A stretch of DNA of 31,380 nucleotides. Origin: Thermodesulfovibrio sp. (GTDB lineage Bacteria; Nitrospirota; Thermodesulfovibrionia; Thermodesulfovibrionales; Thermodesulfovibrionaceae). Shown in pieces: positions 1 through 6,292 of the stretch. The notes below the pieces were generated by a model. The model was not told the origin of the DNA, searched no databases, and saw nothing but the letters and a program-made list of their open reading frames with translations. Position 1 is the first letter of the stretch. Each line of letters begins with the position of its first letter. Where the stretch lies: NCBI GenBank assembly GCA_026415995.1, contig JAOAGB010000023.1, positions 1-31,380 of the forward strand. Reading direction: 5' to 3'. A program made the translations under genes and the position numbers.

Positions 1-519
1 GTCAAACTTTTTGTTCATGATAATCAGATATATGGGTTAACCAAGGGACAGGCATCTCCTACGTCAATGAAAGGCATGGTAACAAAGACTCAACCCTTTG
101 GAGTTTTTTCAGAGCAGTTTAATCCTCTTGCAATGGCAATAGCATTAGACTGTAGTTTTGTAGCACGAGGTTTTGCAGGAGATATTGAGCATCTTAAATA
201 TTTGTTTAAAGAAGCTATAAATCATAAAGGTTTTTCACTTATAGACATTCTTCAGCCTTGTGTTAGCTTTAATAAAATAAATACATTTGAGTGGTACAGG
301 CAAAGAGTATACAGAATCCCTGAAGAATATGATTCTTCTGACAGAACAAAAGCCTTTGAGAAATCTCTTGAGTGGGGAGATAAAATCCCAATAGGAATTC
401 TATACAAGACAAAAAAAACTACATTTGAAGAAAACATCCCAATAATAGAAGAAAAACCACTTGTTAGCCATAAACCTCACATTGAAAGAGTGAAAGACCT
501 TTTAAACAAATTCTATTAA
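1..519 (+). CDS. 2-oxoacid:ferredoxin oxidoreductase, beta (TPP-binding) subunit, 3' part
   Basis: The reading frame is open from base 1, so the 5' part lies outside the window; the first ATG at 67 is internal. The visible protein starts with VKLFVHDNQIYGLTKGQ, the thiamine-diphosphate/Mg-binding loop (DNxxYGLTxGQ) of the KorB/PorB-type beta subunit. Later segments (ALDCSFVARGFAGD, then FSLIDILQPCVSFN) also match the family. These enzymes oxidatively decarboxylate 2-oxoacids such as 2-oxoglutarate or pyruvate to acyl-CoA with ferredoxin, or run in reverse in CO2-fixing anaerobes. The YGLTKGQ form favours a 2-oxoglutarate-type (KorB) enzyme, but substrate cannot be fixed from this fragment. 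The alpha subunit would be expected just upstream. It converges with the next gene, sharing 4 bp at the stop codons. Confidence 0.9.
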   Translation, partial: VKLFVHDNQIYGLTKGQASPTSMKGMVTKTQPFGVFSEQFNPLAMAIALDCSFVARGFAGDIEHLKYLFKEAINHKGFSLIDILQPCVSFNKINTFEWYRQRVYRIPEEYDSSDRTKAFEKSLEWGDKIPIGILYKTKKTTFEENIPIIEEKPLVSHKPHIERVKDLLNKFY

Positions 520-1376
520 GATTTAAAATTTTTAAATATCTTATATATACTTGAAAAATCAAGATGTTCCAATTTTTTCCCTAAAGTTATAGCATAAATT
601 TCTTTAACAATGCTACCGGTGAGTAGAGGTCTTTTAAGATATTTTGCTAAATCTTGTAGATAGTCCAAGTCTTTATAGATTAGAGAATTTGTAAAATGCG
701 GGGTGAAATCCTCATCAATAATCTTTTGTTTTTTTGCGTTAAGTAGCGTTGAATTACCTGCACCAGAAAGCAGTATCTCTATAGCCTTTTGTTTATCTAT
801 ACCCGATTCTTCAGCAAAAACAATTGCCTCTGCTATAGTTGCCATTAAACTACCAAGGACAAGGTTATTAATTAACTTCATTTTTGTCGCTAGTCCTTCT
901 TTTTCAAGATAAAATATGTTCTTTCCTATTTTTTCCAGTATAAATTTTGATCTTTCAAAAGCTATCTTATCCCCACTGACAATTACCGTTAATAGTCCTT
1001 GAGAAGCTGGAATAACGCTTCCAAGCACAGGAGATTCAAGATAGTAAGCTCTTTTGTTCCTAAGTATATTATAGAAGTCAAACACTTTTTCAAAATGGTT
1101 AGTGGTGGTATCTATTATGATCTTATCTTCGCATTCACCTTGCATTATTCCATTTTCTTTGATCAAAACTTCCTCTACCGCCTGACTATCTTTTAAATTA
1201 AGAATAACGATATCAACATTAGACACAAGCTCTGCAGGATTGTTTGCCAAATAACAACTTAAATCTTTAGCCTTTTCAATTGTTCTATTCCAAGCTATTA
1301 ACTCAATACCATCAGAAATTAATCTTTTAGCCATAGCTTTACCAAGATTTCCTAATCCTATGAAACCTATTTTCAT
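516..1376 (-). CDS. NAD(P)-dependent beta-hydroxyacid dehydrogenase family protein
   Basis: The 286-residue protein has the usual length and order of the 3-hydroxyisobutyrate/glyoxylate reductase family. An N-terminal Rossmann fold carries IGFIGLGNLGKAMAKRL (GxGxxG, residues 7-12). A substrate-binding stretch resembling the family's GG..GA..G motif follows (SVIPASQGLLTVIVSGD). The catalytic-lysine helix (ATKMKLINN) lies just after residue 160, and an all-alpha C-terminal domain completes the fold. Such enzymes oxidise or reduce small beta-hydroxyacids or succinic/glyoxylic semialdehydes; the substrate is not evident here. The start is supported by AGAGGTG seven bases before the ATG. It is a single gene, convergent with the upstream oxidoreductase and divergent from the DksA-like gene. 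Confidence 0.85.
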   Translation of the reverse strand: MKIGFIGLGNLGKAMAKRLISDGIELIAWNRTIEKAKDLSCYLANNPAELVSNVDIVILNLKDSQAVEEVLIKENGIMQGECEDKIIIDTTTNHFEKVFDFYNILRNKRAYYLESPVLGSVIPASQGLLTVIVSGDKIAFERSKFILEKIGKNIFYLEKEGLATKMKLINNLVLGSLMATIAEAIVFAEESGIDKQKAIEILLSGAGNSTLLNAKKQKIIDEDFTPHFTNSLIYKDLDYLQDLAKYLKRPLLTGSIVKEIYAITLGKKLEHLDFSSIYKIFKNFKS

Positions 1377-1487
1377 GATTCACCTCTTCCCATTTTATGT
1401 AAGTTTAGATTTTTATAAATAAATTTAAATCTAAAAGTCAACTCTGTAAAAATTTATAATAAATAATATGCATTCCCTATTTTTCAA

Positions 1488-1517
1488 TTGACTATTTAAG
1501 CCATTTTTTGATATTCT
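1488..1517 (+). promoter_or_regulatory. candidate sigma70-type promoter of the dksA/traR-like gene
   Basis: TTGACT (1488-1493) is followed after 18 bp by TATTCT (1512-1517). This matches the bacterial consensus at 5 of 6 and 4 of 6 positions. The predicted start of transcription near 1524 leaves a short leader containing GGAG at 1531-1534. It lies in the 164-bp gap between the dehydrogenase and the DksA-like gene, which otherwise shows only AT-rich sequence. Confidence 0.45.
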
Positions 1518-1540
1518 AATAAAACTCTATGGAGAACGTT

Positions 1541-1912
1541 ATGAAAAATCAAACAAGGGAAAAAAGAATAGAAGAAATTAGAAAAAAACTTATAAAACAA
1601 AAAGAACAGATACTTATAGATGCAGGAATAATGTTATCTAATTTGCCTGCAGAATCAAATTTATCTGAAATTGGAGATATTGCCTCGCAGGAAATTGATA
1701 GGAGTTTTCTCTTAAGATTAAGAGATAGAGAGAGAAAACTTCTCAAAAAAATTGAAAAAACTCTTGAAAAAATCGAAAACGGTACTTACGGTATTTGCGA
1801 ATCATGTGGTGCTCAGATACCTATTGAAAGACTTGAAGCAAGACCTGTAACTGATTTATGTATAGAATGCAAAACAGAACAGGAAGAAGCTGAAAAGCTT
1901 AAAGAGACTTAA
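1541..1912 (+). CDS. DksA/TraR-family C4 zinc-finger protein
   Basis: The 123-residue protein has a charged N-terminal coiled-coil region, the family segment GDIASQEIDR, a second helix rich in Lys/Glu, and a C-terminal four-cysteine zinc finger (CESCG...CIEC). DksA-like proteins enter the RNA polymerase secondary channel and modulate transcription together with ppGpp; a Rel enzyme is also encoded in this window. I place the start at 1541 rather than the in-frame ATG at 1529, because GGAG at 1531-1534 lies six bases before 1541 and overlaps the upstream ATG. Whether it is a functional DksA or one of the shorter general TraR/YocK-type members cannot be decided from sequence alone. Its stop region overlaps the convergent nagA-like gene by 14 bp. 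Confidence 0.85.
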   Translation: MKNQTREKRIEEIRKKLIKQKEQILIDAGIMLSNLPAESNLSEIGDIASQEIDRSFLLRLRDRERKLLKKIEKTLEKIENGTYGICESCGAQIPIERLEARPVTDLCIECKTEQEEAEKLKET

Positions 1913-2726
1913 TTCTCAATAAATCTTGGCAATTTTCACAAACTGCCTTATTAATTTTATATTGTTCAATCCCTAAGAGAGTTAGTCTTTCTTTTATTTG
2001 TTTTAGATCCATACAACCTCCTTTTAGAATTTGAGAATTTCCTGAATCTTTAACCATGTCTGAAACTATTATGATTTTATTGGAACTCTTAATTTTAAAA
2101 ATCCATTTTAAAATTTCATCATTTATATGTTTACCATCACCTATTATTTCAACATATATATCCTCATTGATAATTCCAAATCCCGCAAGGCCAGGTTCTC
2201 TATGGTGTATTCCTCTCATTGCATTGAATAAATGTGTAATCAGCTTTGCACCTGCCTTGAATCCATCTTGTGCTTCTTTAAATGTTGCATCAGAATGACC
2301 CATGCTAACTACAAGACCTAAATCATTACATCTTTCTATAAGACTAATCGCATCTGGCAGCTCAGGGGCTATAGTAATTATTTTTATAATGTCTTCAAAG
2401 CCATCTAAAAGTTTCTTTAGTTTATCAATATTGGGTATTAAAAATTTACTATTATCAAGTGCACCAGCCCTTAAAGGATTAATAAAAGGACCTTCAAGGT
2501 AAGCTCCATAAATTTTTGCTCCATCTCTCTGATTATTCATCGCCTTCCTTATAATTAATAGCTTATTCCTCATTTTATTTAACTCATCTGGATAAAGAGT
2601 AACTAAAAATCCATCTATACCTTTCTCCCCGTATTCTTTTGCAATTAAAAGTATCTCCTCATAATCCTTAGCTTCTTTTATATCAAGCCTTTCTGTTCCA
2701 TGAAAGTGGATATCAATTATAGACAT
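1899..2726 (-). CDS. nagA: N-acetylglucosamine-6-phosphate deacetylase-like amidohydrolase (short form)
   Basis: This is an amidohydrolase-fold protein with the NagA signature residues in order: HFHG (7-10), metal ligand Glu79 in LEGPF, His144 in MGHSDAT, His165 in THLFNAM, His200 in DGKH and the catalytic Asp223 in VSDMV. NagA removes acetate from GlcNAc-6-phosphate in amino-sugar and murein recycling. At 275 residues it is about 100 shorter than typical NagA. It begins directly at the barrel's metal motif, without the N-terminal beta-sandwich strand set, and its C-terminus is also abbreviated. All catalytic residues are present, so it is probably active rather than a pseudogene. The start has no Shine-Dalgarno sequence. 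It is divergent from the DUF1460 amidase, only 15 bp away, which suggests a joint role in muropeptide recycling. Confidence 0.82.
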   Translation of the reverse strand: MSIIDIHFHGTERLDIKEAKDYEEILLIAKEYGEKGIDGFLVTLYPDELNKMRNKLLIIRKAMNNQRDGAKIYGAYLEGPFINPLRAGALDNSKFLIPNIDKLKKLLDGFEDIIKIITIAPELPDAISLIERCNDLGLVVSMGHSDATFKEAQDGFKAGAKLITHLFNAMRGIHHREPGLAGFGIINEDIYVEIIGDGKHINDEILKWIFKIKSSNKIIIVSDMVKDSGNSQILKGGCMDLKQIKERLTLLGIEQYKINKAVCENCQDLLRIKSL

Positions 2727-2730
2727 GTTT

Positions 2731-2747
2731 TATCATAGCATATGATA
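2731..2747. repeat. 17-bp inverted repeat across the nagA/DUF1460 divergent start region
   Basis: TATCATA (2731-2737), spacer GCA, TATGATA (2741-2747) is a perfect 7-bp inverted repeat. It contains the ATG of the DUF1460 gene (2742) and fills most of the 15 bp between the two divergent start codons. Each arm also resembles a -10 box (TATCAT). It could be an operator or the overlapping core of two near-leaderless promoters; function is inference. Confidence 0.4.
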
Positions 2748-3476
2748 GTTAAAGAAGGTAAAATTAAAATTAGTAGAATATTTAATGAGATTTCAAAATT
2801 AAAAGGCGAAGAAAAAATAGTTAAAATTTCAGAACTTTTCTTAGATATGCCATATAAGAAAGGGTCTATTTCTGAAATTGCTGAAAGGCAGGAATCTTTA
2901 ACGATAGACTTTGAAGGTGTTGATTGCATGACCTTTCTTGAGTATGTAGAAGCATTAAGACTTTCCTATGACTATGAATCGTTTATATATAATCTCAAAT
3001 ATATAAGGTATTTTAATGGAGTTGTAAAATTTGAAAACAGAAGGCATTTCTTCTCTGACTGGGACAATATACCTACCTTAAAAAACATTACATCTAAAAT
3101 TGGAGAAAGCTATTATAGAACAACTTTTAAGGAATTAAATAAAAGGGACAATCAAAGAAAATGGATAGAAGGATTACCAATTAGATTAAAAAAAATTGAA
3201 TATATTCCTCAAAAATATATTATTAGTATAATAGATAAATTCGATTCGATCTGCTATTGTGGATTTTATACTGTTAAAGAAGGATTAGATGTAACTCATG
3301 TGGGTATAATAATAAAGCAAAAAAATTCTTTTATACTTAGACATGCATCAAGCATAAAAGGTAAAGTAATAGATGAACCTTTTATGAACTATGTCATGAA
3401 TAAAAAAGGCATTATACTTTATAAGCCTTCATTTAATTATTTAGATCTAGATAAATGGATAGAAAAAGAGAAATAA
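2742..3476 (+). CDS. DUF1460 family NlpC/P60-like N-acetylmuramoyl-L-alanine amidase
   Basis: The 244-residue protein carries the DUF1460 active-site block FEGVDCMTFLEYVEAL, with nucleophile Cys62, and a downstream His186 in VTHVGII, the order of an NlpC/P60-type thiol hydrolase. Characterised DUF1460 proteins (AmiA of Bacteroides) cut the lactyl-peptide bond of anhydro-muropeptides. I see no signal peptide: the N-terminus is charged (MIVKEGKIKISRIF). An upstream in-frame TAG at 2736 rules out a longer N-terminus with a leader. It may therefore act in the cytoplasm on imported muropeptides, or the true export signal is unrecognised. There is no Shine-Dalgarno sequence before the ATG. It overlaps the start of the CDF transporter by 22 bp. 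Confidence 0.8.
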   Translation: MIVKEGKIKISRIFNEISKLKGEEKIVKISELFLDMPYKKGSISEIAERQESLTIDFEGVDCMTFLEYVEALRLSYDYESFIYNLKYIRYFNGVVKFENRRHFFSDWDNIPTLKNITSKIGESYYRTTFKELNKRDNQRKWIEGLPIRLKKIEYIPQKYIISIIDKFDSICYCGFYTVKEGLDVTHVGIIIKQKNSFILRHASSIKGKVIDEPFMNYVMNKKGIILYKPSFNYLDLDKWIEKEK

Positions 3477-4318
3477 GAAAAGTATTATTAATTACTTTAT
3501 TTCTAAATCTTACAGTTTCCTTTGCTAAGATACTTTATGGATACCATGTTAACTCTCTTGCTATTTATTCGGATGGGTTTCATTCACTTTTTGATGGAGT
3601 TAGTAACATAGGTGGAATAATTGGGATATATCTTGCCAGTCGTCCTCCAGATAGAGAACATCCCTATGGACATAGAAAATATGAAACTATTTTTGCTGTA
3701 TTTATTGGAGTTCTGATGGGATTTACTTCTTTAGAAATTTTGAAAGGTGCCTATGAATCTTTATTAAAAGCTAAAAAACCACAGTTAGATGAAAGGGCAT
3801 TTATAATTCTCTTACTTACTATAATCGTAAACATATTTGTTTTTACCTATGAAAGAAAAAAGGGCAAAAAATTAAAAAGTGAATTTTTGATTGCTGACTC
3901 TTCTCATACAAAAGTTGATATATTTATAACATCTGGAATAATTTTAGCCATAATTTTTATTAAATCAGGTTTTTATATCCTTGACTCCTTTGCTGGCCTC
4001 CTTATAGGAGTATTAGTAGCCAGAGAAGCTTTTAAAATTTTAAAAGAATCTACAGATATTCTTATTGATAAAGCTCTTATTGATAGTTCGGAAATTGCAA
4101 GACTAGTAAACTCTTTCAGTGATATTGAATCCTGTGAAGACATAAGAACAAGAGGAACAGCAGGACAGGTTTTTGTAGATTTAAAAATTCTCGTTAATTC
4201 TTCTATCTCTGTAAAAGAAGGACATGATATAGCCGAAAAAGTTGAAAAAATAATAAAAAAGGAATTCCCAGACGTGGTTGACGTTGTTGTTCACGTGGAA
4301 CCTGGTAGAAAAATCTAA
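3455..4318 (+). CDS. cation diffusion facilitator (CDF) family metal exporter
   Basis: The 287-residue inner-membrane protein has the CDF layout: about six hydrophobic segments through residue ~190 and a cytoplasmic ferredoxin-like C-terminal domain ending in VVDVVVHVEPG. The two intramembrane metal sites are visible as HSLFD in helix 2 and HTKVD in helix 5. The conserved loop HPYGHRKYE follows helix 2. HxxxD paired with HxxxD is the pattern found in zinc-preferring members, as opposed to the DxxxD of FieF/YiiP, so Zn2+ (and possibly Co2+ or Cd2+) export by proton antiport is the likely role. It begins inside the 3' end of the amidase gene (22-bp overlap) without a clear ribosome-binding site, so translation is probably coupled. 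Confidence 0.9.
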   Translation: MDRKREIRKVLLITLFLNLTVSFAKILYGYHVNSLAIYSDGFHSLFDGVSNIGGIIGIYLASRPPDREHPYGHRKYETIFAVFIGVLMGFTSLEILKGAYESLLKAKKPQLDERAFIILLLTIIVNIFVFTYERKKGKKLKSEFLIADSSHTKVDIFITSGIILAIIFIKSGFYILDSFAGLLIGVLVAREAFKILKESTDILIDKALIDSSEIARLVNSFSDIESCEDIRTRGTAGQVFVDLKILVNSSISVKEGHDIAEKVEKIIKKEFPDVVDVVVHVEPGRKI

Positions 4319-4629
4319 AGAATTTTTTCTGGATCTGAATCTTTCAGTTCCATTAAATAATCCTCCCATTCCATAGGAAGTAAGTACTTTTTTCTGTTAT
4401 TACATTCCTTACAACAGGGAACAATATTATTCTTTGTTGATTTTCCACCCCTTATTAAGGGAACTATATGATCCATAGTTAATTCATTGGGAGGAGTATT
4501 TTTACCGCAGTAATAACACTTACCTTTTGAAATTTTATTACGCCACCAAGCAGATTTTCTTAAAATTCTCGCCTTTTGTTTTTCTTTCCTAAGCTCTTTA
4601 TCTGAAATAGTAGGTATAAAATATTGCAT
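4315..4629 (-). CDS. small HNH endonuclease
   Basis: The 104-residue protein has a complete HNH/zinc-finger nuclease core: CYYCG, then the catalytic DHIVPLIRGG, Asn in KNNIVPCC, and a second CxxCN (CKECNN). This arrangement binds one structural zinc and one catalytic metal and nicks or cuts DNA. The N-terminal 35 residues are basic and likely contact nucleic acid. It is the last gene of the rpsF-ssb-rpsR-DUF507-DUF507 operon. Its ATG shares one base with the preceding TAA (TAATG), which indicates translational coupling. Nothing shows a phage or intron context. The substrate is unknown; a housekeeping DNA-repair role is possible, as free-standing HNH genes are common in chromosomes. Its stop overlaps that of the convergent CDF gene. 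Confidence 0.85.
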   Translation of the reverse strand: MQYFIPTISDKELRKEKQKARILRKSAWWRNKISKGKCYYCGKNTPPNELTMDHIVPLIRGGKSTKNNIVPCCKECNNRKKYLLPMEWEDYLMELKDSDPEKIL

Positions 4630-4907
4630 TAACGACTAAATCTCTTCTTTTCTTCCTCTTCAAAGAATTTTTTATAAAGCACATTCCATTCAGGACTACC
4701 TTCAACTATTTTCTTTGAAAAAGATTGAAGCTTTCTTCTTACCACTTCATCAATAGATTCTCCAATTTTCAATGCCTGTATAAAACTTCTTTTAATCTCT
4801 CTTCTTACTTCCTGTTCATCTGTTTTTAATATTATTAAACCCTTATTTATTAAACCATTAAAAAGTATATGAGAAGTATGAGAGACTTTCTCATCCGATA
4901 ACATCAT
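4629..4907 (-). CDS. DUF507 family protein (second copy)
   Basis: The 92-residue charged, mostly helical protein resembles DUF507: a histidine-containing N-terminus, a hydrophobic GLINKGLI stretch, then Glu/Lys-rich helices. No function is established for this family. It follows its paralogue with an ATGA overlap (4904-4907) and runs into the HNH gene by TAATG, so all three are translated from one message. Identity to the first copy is low, but length, helix pattern and the shared segment (loop after I-x-N-x-L-x-x-K/N-G-L) support common origin. There is no signal peptide or membrane segment. Confidence 0.75.
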   Translation of the reverse strand: MMLSDEKVSHTSHILFNGLINKGLIILKTDEQEVRREIKRSFIQALKIGESIDEVVRRKLQSFSKKIVEGSPEWNVLYKKFFEEEEKKRFSR

Positions 4908-5185
4908 AGTACAAGATTCCTCTGCTTTACAAGTTTTTGTTTTGTCATTTCAAAAAGCTTTCTGTAGTCCAATTTACCCTTTTCAATCTCTGTTTCGTAT
5001 TTCTTAAGAAGTTCTCTTACTTCCTCATTAAGTCTGTCCTCAACCATTAATTCATCAAGTATTAATTTTTCTGTCTCTTCAAGAAGCTGCTCTTTAGAAA
5101 CAGTAGCTTCAACAAGTCCCTTTTTCAATAAATTTTCAATTATATTATTGGCAATGTAGGGTATCCAGCTTCTTGGAATCCTCAT
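4904..5185 (-). CDS. DUF507 family protein (first copy)
   Basis: The 93-residue protein begins MRIPRSWIPYIANNIIENLLKKG, the recognisable DUF507 N-terminus (a short amphipathic helix after R/K-h-x-x), then has long acidic/basic helices to the end. It is cytosolic and of unknown function. It lies 5 bp after rpsR and overlaps the next DUF507 gene by four bases (ATGA). No good Shine-Dalgarno sequence precedes the start, so expression probably depends on ribosomes finishing rpsR. A pair of adjacent DUF507 genes is a known arrangement in anaerobic Gram-negatives as far as I recall; that is not checked here. Confidence 0.78.
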   Translation of the reverse strand: MRIPRSWIPYIANNIIENLLKKGLVEATVSKEQLLEETEKLILDELMVEDRLNEEVRELLKKYETEIEKGKLDYRKLFEMTKQKLVKQRNLVL

Positions 5186-5190
5186 CTTTA

Positions 5191-5424
5191 TTAAAGCTCA
5201 ATATATGGTAATAGAGCTATTGATCTTGCTCTTTTAATTGCTTTCGTCAACTGTCTCTGATGTCTTGAGCAAGTACCAGTCATCTTTCTTGATAGAATTT
5301 TGCCTCTCTCAGTCATAAAACCTCTTAATAATTTTGCATTCTTGTAATCGATAAAATCAACTTTTTCAGCACAGAATCTACAATATTTTTTTCTAAAAAA
5401 CCTTCTTTGAGATGATTGTTGCAT
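5191..5424 (-). CDS. rpsR: 30S ribosomal protein S18
   Basis: The 77-residue basic protein has the S18 core: FIDYKNAKLLRGFMTERGKILSRKMTG, then CSRHQRQLTKAIKRARSIALLPY. It binds 16S rRNA in the platform together with S6. The copy retains the CRFC and C-x-R-H cysteine/histidine set, so it looks like the zinc-binding form. It sits in the canonical rpsF-ssb-rpsR order, 12 bp after ssb, and has a strong ribosome-binding site (GGGAGG). Confidence 0.97.
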   Translation of the reverse strand: MQQSSQRRFFRKKYCRFCAEKVDFIDYKNAKLLRGFMTERGKILSRKMTGTCSRHQRQLTKAIKRARSIALLPYIEL

Positions 5425-5436
5425 ATATTTCCTCCC

Positions 5437-5823
5437 TTAAAATGGTTCTAAATCTGTATATTCTTCTGGTGGAATATGATCTGCATCTTGAGTTTCTGTA
5501 GCTTCTTTTCTTGATAGAAATCTTATATTACTCGCTATAATCTCAAATTTACTCTTTTTTTGACCTTCATATTCCCATCTTCTTTCTCGAAGTCTGCCTT
5601 CTACCAAAACCGTTCTTCCCTTATTTAGATATTGCGTACACACTTCTGCCTGTTTGCCAAATACAACAGCATCAATGAAAAGAGTCTCTTCTTTCATCTC
5701 ATCGCCCTGTCTGTATCTTGAATTTACAGCAATAGGAACGGTAGCTACTGCAACACCTGAAGGTGTATATCTTATTTCAGGGTCCCTTGTCAAATTTCCT
5801 ATTAAAATAATTCTATTAAACAT
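5437..5823 (-). CDS. ssb: single-stranded DNA-binding protein
   Basis: The 128-residue protein has the OB-fold beginning MFNRIILIGNLTRDPEIRYTPSG, followed by FIDAVVFGKQAEVCTQYLNKGRTVLVEGRLRERRW, typical of bacterial SSB. A very short linker leads to the acidic tip DLEPF, a variant of the DDxIPF tail that recruits replication and repair proteins. The linker is much shorter than in E. coli SSB (178 residues), as is common in thermophiles. It lies between rpsF (1 bp gap) and rpsR, the widespread order that couples SSB supply to ribosomal proteins. Confidence 0.97.
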   Translation of the reverse strand: MFNRIILIGNLTRDPEIRYTPSGVAVATVPIAVNSRYRQGDEMKEETLFIDAVVFGKQAEVCTQYLNKGRTVLVEGRLRERRWEYEGQKKSKFEIIASNIRFLSRKEATETQDADHIPPEEYTDLEPF

Positions 5824-5824
5824 T

Positions 5825-6190
5825 TTATCCCTTTGTGGATATTTCTGCAGGTTCTATGGGAATACCCTTTATTTCAGGTGGAAGAGCAGCAATTTGTTCT
5901 TTACTTAGTTTTATTACCATATATTTGAATACAGGATCATAAACTTTATAAAACTCTTCAATTGCTTTAATTGTTTTAGATGGTGCCTTAAAGATAAACA
6001 AAACATAATAACCCATAGATTGTTTGTTAAGTCTGTAGGCTAATTTTTTCTTACCCCAATTATCAATCTTTAAAATTTCTCCACCATTATCTGTAATAAC
6101 TGAAGAAATTTTGTTAATAGCATCTTTTACCTCTTCTTCAGAAAGAGTAGGCAAAAGTAAAACCATTTTCTCATAGAAATTACTAATCAT
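5825..6190 (-). CDS. rpsF: 30S ribosomal protein S6
   Basis: The 121-residue protein matches S6: N-terminal MISNFYEKMVLLLPTLSEEE, central GGEILKIDNWGKKKLAYRLNKQSMGYYVLF, with the S18-contacting surface and an abbreviated tail. It is the first gene of the rpsF-ssb-rpsR-DUF507-DUF507-HNH operon. The ribosome-binding site GGAGG (6198-6202) is strong but can pair with upstream leader sequence (see the leader element at 6197-6245), which suggests feedback control of the operon. Confidence 0.97.
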   Translation of the reverse strand: MISNFYEKMVLLLPTLSEEEVKDAINKISSVITDNGGEILKIDNWGKKKLAYRLNKQSMGYYVLFIFKAPSKTIKAIEEFYKVYDPVFKYMVIKLSKEQIAALPPEIKGIPIEPAEISTKG

Positions 6191-6196
6191 AAATTT

Positions 6197-6245
6197 ACCT
6201 CCACATGGATTTTAAGCCCTCCTCCAAAAGGTGAGAGCATGGAGT
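6197..6245 (-). promoter_or_regulatory. foldable rpsF leader that can mask its ribosome-binding site
   Basis: In the minus-strand transcript, CUCCAUG (6244-6238) can pair with CAU-(GU)-GGAG (6207-6199), which includes the rpsF Shine-Dalgarno core. Between these arms sits a second hairpin: GCUCUC (6238-6233) with GAGGGC (6221-6216), then an A/AG internal loop, CC:GG and a UUUU loop. A two-helix leader upstream of rpsF is where S6:S18 autoregulatory RNAs occur in other bacteria. I could not confirm the conserved CCG bulge of that motif, so this may be an independent or divergent version. Confidence 0.45.
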
Positions 6246-6262
6246 AAAAAGTCACAATCATT

Positions 6263-6292
6263 TTTATAACATATTTAATATTTTTAAATCAA
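6263..6292 (-). promoter_or_regulatory. candidate promoter of the rpsF operon
   Basis: On the minus strand, TTGATT (6292-6287) is followed after 18 bp by TATAAA (6268-6263). It overlaps the stop codon of the NtrC/Fis-like gene and would start transcription near 6256, just ahead of the foldable leader. The hexamers match consensus at 4-5 of 6 positions each. Confidence 0.4.

Noticed and set aside
1529..1540. Upstream ATG of the DksA-like gene as the start.
   Set aside because: It overlaps the GGAG ribosome-binding site that is correctly spaced for the ATG at 1541.
4315..4629. The HNH gene as part of a mobile intron, phage or defence island.
   Set aside because: It is translationally coupled to housekeeping genes, base composition is unchanged, and no integrase, methylase or phage gene is nearby.
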